A DNA stretch of 64,000 nucleotides from Streptomyces sp. RFCAC02. GTDB taxonomy: Bacteria > Actinomycetota > Actinomycetes > Streptomycetales > Streptomycetaceae. Of this stretch, positions 58,679-64,000 are shown piece by piece (position 1 is the stretch's first letter; each line of letters begins with the position of its first letter). The notes beneath the pieces were generated by a model that did not search any database, was not told where the DNA came from, and saw only the letters and a list, made by a program, of their open reading frames with translations. Position numbers and translations under genes: made by a program. The DNA lies in the NCBI RefSeq assembly GCF_004193175.1, contig NZ_SAUH01000001.1, positions 1,219,501 through 1,283,500 of the forward strand. Direction: 5' to 3'.

Positions 58679-60442
58679 GTGCCTCAGCTACGACTCGCTC
58701 TCAACCAGATCGACGCGACCGTCGGTGACCTGTCCGGCAACGCCGACGCCGTCCTGCGCTGGACGCGGCACGGTGTCGAGCAGGGCGCGCACCTGGTCGC
58801 CTTCCCCGAGATGATGCTGACCGGCTACCCGGTCGAGGACCTCGCCCTGCGGTCCTCGTTCGTGGCCGCCAGCCGCACCGCGCTGCGCGACCTCGCGGCC
58901 CGGCTGCGGGACGAGGGCCTCGGCGATGTGCCCGTCGTCCTCGGCTACCTGGACCGCTCCGAGGACACGCCGGCGCGTGCCGGACTGCCGGCCGGCGCGC
59001 CCCGCAACGCCGCCGCCGTCCTGCACCGCGGCGAGGTGGCCCTGTCGTTCGCTAAGCACCACCTGCCGAACTACGGGGTGTTCGACGAGTTCCGCTACTT
59101 CGTCCGCGGCGACACGATGCCGGTGGTCCGGGTCGGCGGCGTCGACGTCGCGCTCGCGATCTGCGAGGACCTGTGGCAGGACGGGGGCCGCGTCCCGGCG
59201 GCCCGGGCGGCCGGTGCCGGCCTCCTGCTGTCGATCAACGCCTCCCCGTACGAGGTGGCCAAGGACGACACCCGCCTCGACCTGGTCCGCCGCCGCGCGA
59301 CCGAGGCCGGCTGCGCGCTGGCGTACCTGGCGATGGTCGGCGGCCAGGACGAGCTGGTGTTCGACGGCGACTCGATCGTGGTGGACGCGTCCGGCGAGGT
59401 CGTCGCGCGCGCCCCGCAGTTCGCCGAGGAGTGCCTGCTGCTCGACCTGGACCTCCCGGCCGCCGCGCAGGAACCGCCGTCCGGCGAGACGTACGACGGG
59501 CTGCGGATCGACCACCGGATTCTGTCCGCCGCGCCCGTCGCCCCCTACACGCCCGAGTACCCGGGCGGGGAGGCCGAGCGGATGGAGGACGCGGAGGAGA
59601 TGTACCGCGCGCTCGTCACCGGGCTGGCCGCGTACGTCCGCAAGAACGGCTTCAGGTCCGTCCTGATCGGCCTCTCGGGCGGCATCGACTCGGCGCTCGT
59701 GGCGGCCATCGCCTGCGACGCCGTGGGCGCGGAGAACGTGTACGGCCTCGCCATGCCGTCGCGCTACTCGTCGGAGCACTCCCTGGACGACGCGCGGGAG
59801 CTGGCCGACCGCACGGGTCTGTCGCTGCGGACCGTCCCGATCGGACCGATGTTCGACGCGTACATGGCCTCCGTCGAGTTGACCGGGCTGGCCGAGGAGA
59901 ACCTCCAGTCGCGCCTGCGCGGCACGCTGCTGATGGCCGTCTCCAACCAGGAGGGGCACCTCGTCCTCGCGCCGGGCAACAAGAGCGAGCTGGCCGTCGG
60001 CTACTCGACGCTCTACGGCGACTCGGTCGGCGCCTACGGCCCGATCAAGGACCTGTACAAGACGGGCGTCTACCGGCTCGCCCGCTGGCGGAACGATGCG
60101 GCGGCCCGAAGCGGCGGGACGCCCCCGATCCCGGAGAACTCGATCACCAAGCCGCCGAGCGCCGAGCTGAGCCCGGGCCAGGTGGACACCGACTCCCTGC
60201 CGGACTACGACACGCTGGACCGCGTGCTGGAGATGTACGTCGACGGCGACCGGGGCCGGGCGGAGATCGTCGCCGCCGGGTTCGGCCCGGACCTCGTGAC
60301 GCGCGTGCTGAAGCTCGTCGACACGGCCGAGTACAAGCGGCGCCAGTACCCGCCGGGCACGAAGATCTCCCCGAAGGGCTTCGGCAAGGACCGGCGCCTG
60401 CCGATCACGAACCGCTGGCGCGAGGACGGCCTGCCCGGCTGA
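58679..60442 (+). CDS. nadE: NAD+ synthase, glutamine-hydrolysing
   Basis: A 587-residue two-domain enzyme that makes NAD from deamido-NAD, using glutamine as nitrogen source. The N-terminal nitrilase-type glutaminase has triad Glu in AFPEMMLTGYP, Lys in FAKHHLPNYGVF and Cys in AICEDLWQD. The C-terminal synthase has the ATP-binding LSGGIDSALVAAIA and APGNKSELAVGYSTLYGD. GTG 58679 has no ribosome site, consistent with a leaderless message. A strong hairpin follows the stop. Confidence 0.95.
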   Translation: MPQLRLALNQIDATVGDLSGNADAVLRWTRHGVEQGAHLVAFPEMMLTGYPVEDLALRSSFVAASRTALRDLAARLRDEGLGDVPVVLGYLDRSEDTPARAGLPAGAPRNAAAVLHRGEVALSFAKHHLPNYGVFDEFRYFVRGDTMPVVRVGGVDVALAICEDLWQDGGRVPAARAAGAGLLLSINASPYEVAKDDTRLDLVRRRATEAGCALAYLAMVGGQDELVFDGDSIVVDASGEVVARAPQFAEECLLLDLDLPAAAQEPPSGETYDGLRIDHRILSAAPVAPYTPEYPGGEAERMEDAEEMYRALVTGLAAYVRKNGFRSVLIGLSGGIDSALVAAIACDAVGAENVYGLAMPSRYSSEHSLDDARELADRTGLSLRTVPIGPMFDAYMASVELTGLAEENLQSRLRGTLLMAVSNQEGHLVLAPGNKSELAVGYSTLYGDSVGAYGPIKDLYKTGVYRLARWRNDAAARSGGTPPIPENSITKPPSAELSPGQVDTDSLPDYDTLDRVLEMYVDGDRGRAEIVAAGFGPDLVTRVLKLVDTAEYKRRQYPPGTKISPKGFGKDRRLPITNRWREDGLPG

Positions 60443-60450
60443 TCCCCCGC

Positions 60451-60481
60451 GGGCGCCCGGCCGGTCACAGGCCGGGCGCCC
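60451..60481. terminator. Bidirectional terminator after nadE and pspAB
   Basis: A 12-base perfect stem GGGCGCCCGGCC/GGCCGGGCGCCC with a seven-base loop. It overlaps the final codons of pspAB and lies eight bases beyond the nadE stop. Confidence 0.8.
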
Positions 60482-61052
60482 CCCACACGGGGAACCAGCG
60501 CGTGAGGTCGTCCTCGATCCGCAGGTCGTCCGCAAGGACGCCGCGCACCCGCAGCTCCAGGCCATTGTCCCGGCGCTCGTGCCCGCCGGGGACGGGCGCG
60601 AACGGGTAGAACGTGCCGCGCTTGTACAGGTAGACGAGGCCGAGCGGCGCGCCGTCGTCCCGGCCGGCGAAGCCCGTGAGGGAGCACAGGAGCTGTGGCC
60701 CGAAGCCGGACTCCTGGAGCAGCGTGTTGATGGCGTGCAGGTCGTTGACCAGGTCGGCCAGGGCGTCGGGGGTGTGGCGGCAGAGGACCCAGGTGTAGCC
60801 GTAGGAGTCCTGCTCGAACTCCACGGGCACGCCCCCGGACGGGGTGTCGGCGTCCAAGAGCTGCCGGACGTCCTGCCTGACCCGGGCGAACGCGCCGCCC
60901 TCCACGCTCGCGAAGCACACCGATCCGAGCCCCGTCGGGGCGAAGCCGGCCGCCGCCTGCAGCGTGACGGCCGCCGACGGCAGGCCGAAGAGCTGGTCGA
61001 GGTCGGGCCGCACGGGCTTGCTGCGGCCCAGGATCACGTCGAGGAAACCCAC
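60465..61052 (-). CDS. pspAB: PspA-associated protein PspAB
   Basis: A 195-residue actinobacterial protein of the PspAB family (GFLDVILGRSKPVRPDLDQL at the start, GYTWVLCRHTPDALADLVND, YLYKRGTFYPFAP). Such proteins are linked with the PspA membrane-stress response and are often beside htpX, as here. It lies 18 bases after htpX and is cotranscribed with it. The molecular role is not known. Its stop codon lies in the loop of the terminator hairpin. Confidence 0.9.
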   Translation of the reverse strand: MGFLDVILGRSKPVRPDLDQLFGLPSAAVTLQAAAGFAPTGLGSVCFASVEGGAFARVRQDVRQLLDADTPSGGVPVEFEQDSYGYTWVLCRHTPDALADLVNDLHAINTLLQESGFGPQLLCSLTGFAGRDDGAPLGLVYLYKRGTFYPFAPVPGGHERRDNGLELRVRGVLADDLRIEDDLTRWFPVWGAPGL

Positions 61053-61070
61053 CGTCGGCTCCTTGCTCGC

Positions 61071-61967
61071 TCAGGGGCGGCCCAGCTCGCCCGAGAGGCG
61101 GGCGAGCCGGTCGAGCCGCTGCTCCAGCGTCGGGTGGGACGAGAGCAGCCTGCTCAGGCTCTCGCCGGTGACGGCCGGGGCGAAGAAGAAGGCGTTGAAC
61201 GGTTCCGCCTGCCGCAGGTCGCGCGTCGGGATGCGGCCCATCTGGCCCGACACCTTGGTCAGCGCTGACGCCAGGGCCGAGGGCCGGCCGGTGAGCAGCG
61301 CCCCGGCCCGGTCGGCGGACAGCTCGCGGTAGCGCGAGAGCAGCCGCGTGAGCAGGAAGCTGATCACGTAGACGACGGCGCTGACCAGCGGGACGAGGAT
61401 CAGCGCGACGTTCTGGTTGTTGCCGCGGGAGCGGCCGAGGCCGGTCCACAGGGCCATCCGGGTGATGAGGCCCGCCACGACGCCGAGGAACCCGGCGACC
61501 GTCATGACCGCCACGTCGCGGTGCGCCACGTGCGACAGCTCGTGGGCGAGCACCCCCTCCAGCTCGTCGGGCTCCAGGCGGCGCAGCAGGCCGGTCGTGG
61601 CGCAGACCAGGGACTTCTTGCGGCTGCGGCCGGTGGCGAACGCGTTGGGCACGTCGGTGGCGGCGATGGCGACGCGCGGCTTGGGCATGTCGGCGAGGGC
61701 GCACAGCCGGTCCACGGCGCCGTGCAGCTCGGGCGCCTGCGCGGGCGTGACCTCGCGGGCGCCCATGCCGAACGCGGCGATCCGGTCGCTGAACCAGAAC
61801 TGGAGCACGAACACGACCCCGGCGATCACCACGATCATCGGCCAGCTGTTCCCGAGGGCGGCGATCAGGACGCCCACGAAGACGACCCACAGCAGCCCGA
61901 TCAGGAACATGGTGAGAACCATGCGCTGCGTGAGTCCTCGGTCGGGCGCGTACCGGGTCCTGGCCAC
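61071..61967 (-). CDS. htpX: Membrane zinc metalloprotease HtpX
   Basis: A 298-residue membrane protease of the M48 family. The zinc motif is LAHELSHVAHRD (HExxH) and the third ligand region is RELSADRAGALL. Two N-terminal helices (FLIGLLWVVFVGVLIAAL; PMIVVIAGVVFVLQFWF) and two later ones (VAVMTVAGFLGVVAGLI and VPLVSAVVYVISFLLTRLL) anchor it. HtpX degrades misfolded membrane proteins. GTG 61967 is preceded by GGGAGGA closer than usual, so a start a few codons later is possible. It is followed by pspAB. Confidence 0.92.
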   Translation of the reverse strand: MARTRYAPDRGLTQRMVLTMFLIGLLWVVFVGVLIAALGNSWPMIVVIAGVVFVLQFWFSDRIAAFGMGAREVTPAQAPELHGAVDRLCALADMPKPRVAIAATDVPNAFATGRSRKKSLVCATTGLLRRLEPDELEGVLAHELSHVAHRDVAVMTVAGFLGVVAGLITRMALWTGLGRSRGNNQNVALILVPLVSAVVYVISFLLTRLLSRYRELSADRAGALLTGRPSALASALTKVSGQMGRIPTRDLRQAEPFNAFFFAPAVTGESLSRLLSSHPTLEQRLDRLARLSGELGRP

Positions 61968-62092
61968 TCCTCCCGCCTCCCTCGTCTCTCGCCTCCCTCC
62001 AACGTAGAGCAGAGGGGACGAGAGCGGCACGACGGGGCGATCCGAGCGATCCCGACAATCAGGACGAACGGCGGCGAACCGTGACGCGCCGG

Positions 62093-63190
62093 CTACGGGC
62101 TGACGCGGGCTGCCACCGGCAGGTGGTCGCTGCCCGTCCCGGGGAGCGTCCAGGACGACACCGGCTCCAGGTCCCGCACGAGGATCTGGTCGATGCGCGC
62201 CATGGGGAACGCCGCGGGCCACGAGAAGCCGAACCCGGCGCCCGCCGCGCCCTGGGTGGAGCGCAGCTTCGACGTCAGCGGGGCGAGCGCGCCGTCGTTC
62301 ATCGTGCCGTTGAGGTCGCCGGCGACGAGGGCGAGCGGAACCTCCTCCTCGGCGACGGCCCGGCCGAGCAGCTCCGCCGCCTCGTCGCGCTGCCCGGCCG
62401 TGAAGCCGGCCCTGAACTGCACCCGGACCGACGGGAGGTGCGCCACGAAGACGGCCACGTCGCCGAAGTCCGTGTCGACGACGGCCCGCATGGCGCGCGG
62501 CCAGTCCATCCCGATGTCGACCGGCTCGCCGTCACCCATCGGGTAGCGGCTCCACAGGCCGACCGTGCCCTGCACGGAGTGGTACGGGTAGCCGGCGGCG
62601 AGGGCGTCCTCGTACCCGGCGACCGCGTCCGGCGGCACCTCCTGGAGGGCGATGAGGTCGGCGCCGGAGTCGGCGAGCCGCCGGGCGGTGCCCTCGGGGT
62701 CGGGGTTGTCCGCGTCCACGTTGTGGCTGACGATCATGAGCGCGCCGCCGGGGCCCGTCTTGTCCACGAGCAGGCCGCCGAAGAGGTTCAGCCAGACGAG
62801 GACGGGCAGCAGCACGGCGATGAGGGCGGTGAACGAGCGGCGCAGCAGCGCGCACAGCAGGAGGACGGGCACCGCGAGGCCGAGCCACGGCAGGAACGTC
62901 TGGAGGAGGCTGCCGAGATTGCCCAGGCTGTTGGGCACGCGGGAGTGCAGCAGCATCAGGAGCGCGAGGGCGAGGGCGAGCGCGGTGGGCCACAGTCCGC
63001 GGCGCCACCGGCCCGTACGGTCGCCCCAGCCGCCGCGCCCGGACGTCCCCGCGTCGCCGCAGCAGCCGCGCCGCAGCAGCCGGCGCAGCCGTCCGGGGTC
63101 CGCGGCGGTCGCGCCGTCCGTGCCGCCCGGCGCGCCGTCGTCACCCGCGTCCGGGTCGCGCTGTGTGTCCGGGGTCTCCACCCGTGCCAT
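62093..63190 (-). CDS. Membrane-anchored endonuclease/exonuclease/phosphatase family protein
   Basis: A 365-residue protein with three N-terminal membrane helices (LWPTALALALALLMLLH, WLGLAVPVLLLCALL, ALIAVLLPVLVWLNLFGG) and an extracytoplasmic EEP domain. Catalytic patches are SHNVDADN, IALQEVPP, AGDLNGTM, and GSDHLPVAARV at the end. Members hydrolyse phosphodiesters outside the cell (nucleic acids, sphingolipids or other lipids). ATG 63190 has a GAGGG site. No operon partner is obvious. Confidence 0.88.
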   Translation of the reverse strand: MARVETPDTQRDPDAGDDGAPGGTDGATAADPGRLRRLLRRGCCGDAGTSGRGGWGDRTGRWRRGLWPTALALALALLMLLHSRVPNSLGNLGSLLQTFLPWLGLAVPVLLLCALLRRSFTALIAVLLPVLVWLNLFGGLLVDKTGPGGALMIVSHNVDADNPDPEGTARRLADSGADLIALQEVPPDAVAGYEDALAAGYPYHSVQGTVGLWSRYPMGDGEPVDIGMDWPRAMRAVVDTDFGDVAVFVAHLPSVRVQFRAGFTAGQRDEAAELLGRAVAEEEVPLALVAGDLNGTMNDGALAPLTSKLRSTQGAAGAGFGFSWPAAFPMARIDQILVRDLEPVSSWTLPGTGSDHLPVAARVSP

Positions 63191-63449
63191 CCACTGCCCT
63201 CGCTGACCGTCGCTTCCTCGCCCGGACCGCCCGCGCGCCACGGCCGCGGCGCGGCGCGGGACGGTCACGGGGGTGCACGGGACAACCGTTATATCAGCCG
63301 TACGGAGGCGCGCAGTTGCGCTCCGTGTGCGCCGGCGGCTCCCCCCTGCGCGCGGCCCCCCTTCCGGCGACCGGCCGCCGGTGCGACCATGGAAGACGAT
63401 CCGGGGACGCCGTCTGGCGCTTCGAGACGACAGGAACAGGAGCAGCGTG

Positions 63450-64000
63450 ATGACGCCATCCACGCCTGCGAAGGCGCCGGCCGGTGCGGCCGTGACGCCG
63501 ACGCTCTACGGTGGCCGCGGCAGCCGCCGCGTGACCGTACGGGACATAGCGGCCGCGAAGGCGCGCGGCGAGAAGTGGCCGATGCTGACCGCGTACGACG
63601 CGATGACGGCCTCGGTGTTCGACGAGGCCGGGATCCCGGTCATGCTCGTCGGTGACTCGGCGGGCAACGCCCACCTCGGCTACGACAGCACGGTTCCGGT
63701 GACGCTGGAGCAGATGACGATGCTGTCGGCGGCCGTCGTGCGCGGGACGCGGCGGGCCATGATCGTGGCGGACCTGCCGTTCGGCTCGTACCAGGAGAGC
63801 GCCACGCAGGCGCTGCGCAGCGCGACGCACCTGGTCAAGGAGGCCGGGGTCGGCGCGGTCAAGCTGGAGGGCGGCGAGCGGTCGGCCGACCAGATCCGGC
63901 TGCTGGTCGAGGCCGGCATCCCGGTGATGGCCCATGTCGGGCTGACGCCGCAGTCCGTCCACGCCTTCGGCGGCCATCCGGTCCAGGGGCGGGGCGAGGA
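63450..64000 (+). CDS. panB: 3-methyl-2-oxobutanoate hydroxymethyltransferase PanB (3' end cut by window edge)
   Basis: The first 183 residues of PanB, the first enzyme of pantothenate synthesis, which transfers a hydroxymethyl group from methylene-tetrahydrofolate to ketoisovalerate. Characteristic parts are KWPMLTAYDAMTASVFDEAG, VMLVGDSAGNAHLGYDST (metal-binding Asp) and VKLEGGERSADQIRLLVEAG, ending in AHVGLTPQSV. A Streptomyces-type N-terminal extension (PSTPAKAPAGAAVTPTLYGG) precedes the core. AGGAG lies eight bases before ATG 63450; a GTG directly before it is an alternative. The gene is open at the right edge. Confidence 0.95.
   Translation, partial: MTPSTPAKAPAGAAVTPTLYGGRGSRRVTVRDIAAAKARGEKWPMLTAYDAMTASVFDEAGIPVMLVGDSAGNAHLGYDSTVPVTLEQMTMLSAAVVRGTRRAMIVADLPFGSYQESATQALRSATHLVKEAGVGAVKLEGGERSADQIRLLVEAGIPVMAHVGLTPQSVHAFGGHPVQGRGE

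Noticed and set aside
1..64000. CRISPR arrays, insertion sequences, rRNA and tRNA genes.
   Set aside because: No regularly spaced repeats, transposase motifs or rRNA/tRNA signatures were noticed on either strand when reading through the window.

Overview
The window is high-GC DNA from a Streptomyces or a close relative. The evidence is the codon use (G/C at third positions, many GTG and some TTG starts, GTGA and ATGA stop/start overlaps) and typical actinobacterial families: DUF4191, SPW-repeat protein, PspAB, a conservon, GlnII beside GlnA, and NsdA-like regulators. From memory, the backbone order lipB-lipA-glnA ... glnII ... mal genes ... glnE ... glnA2 ... nadE ... panB matches the chromosomal core of S. 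coelicolor around SCO2193-SCO2256. I saw no rRNA, tRNA, CRISPR array, insertion sequence or integrase.

Layout. 1-7.2 kb: housekeeping and accessory genes (SDR, DUF4240, TIGR01777 epimerase, FAD oxidoreductase, AlkZ-like winged helix, VOC, WYL regulator), with one frameshifted small gene. 7.3-14.4 kb: NsdA-like regulator, lipB-lipA lipoate pathway, DUF4191 and RDD membrane proteins, and glnA behind a clear four-element GlnR box. 14.5-24.5 kb: an accessory block that looks inserted between glnA and the next core genes. It holds a small ATPase/membrane pair, an SDR, a second NsdA-like regulator and, divergent from it, a tightly packed operon: radical SAM enzyme, maleate-isomerase-like protein, HhH-GPD glycosylase-fold protein, PfkB kinase, tandem nucleoside deoxyribosyltransferase, thymidylate-kinase-like protein and MazG, with a NUDIX gene convergent to it. 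This set points to modified (deoxy)nucleotide metabolism, and I know of no characterised system with exactly this composition. It is the best candidate here for an undescribed system.

24.7-36.6 kb: GNAT, SPW protein, a leaderless unknown gene on a palindrome, TetR, DUF2795, polysaccharide deacetylase, Gfo/Idh/MocA oxidoreductase, glnII with its own GlnR box, a two-component pair split by a secreted PI-PLC gene, and a frameshifted sigma-like/membrane protein. 37-46.2 kb: maltose/maltodextrin region, with alpha-amylase, a LacI regulator, alpha-glucosidase, malG, malF, malE (all minus strand) and divergent malR. The two LacI proteins are close paralogues and CTTGCA-type half-sites lie in the promoters. 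46.3-52.1 kb: PAP2 membrane protein, then glnA2-NUDIX-glnE in one minus-strand operon.

52.5-58.2 kb: a conservon (sensor ATPase, roadblock, DUF742, GTPase) ending in an unusual P450 whose EXXR motif reads EQVLW, overlapping tail-to-tail with a terpene cyclase. 58.7-64 kb: nadE, pspAB, htpX, an EEP-family phosphohydrolase and the start of panB.

The nitrogen genes form a regional theme: glnA, glnII, glnA2 and the adenylyltransferase glnE lie within 40 kb. Three genes (near 4.3, 34.8 and 36.9 kb) each appear to lack one base at or near a C-rich run, which could be real mutation or homopolymer sequencing error.
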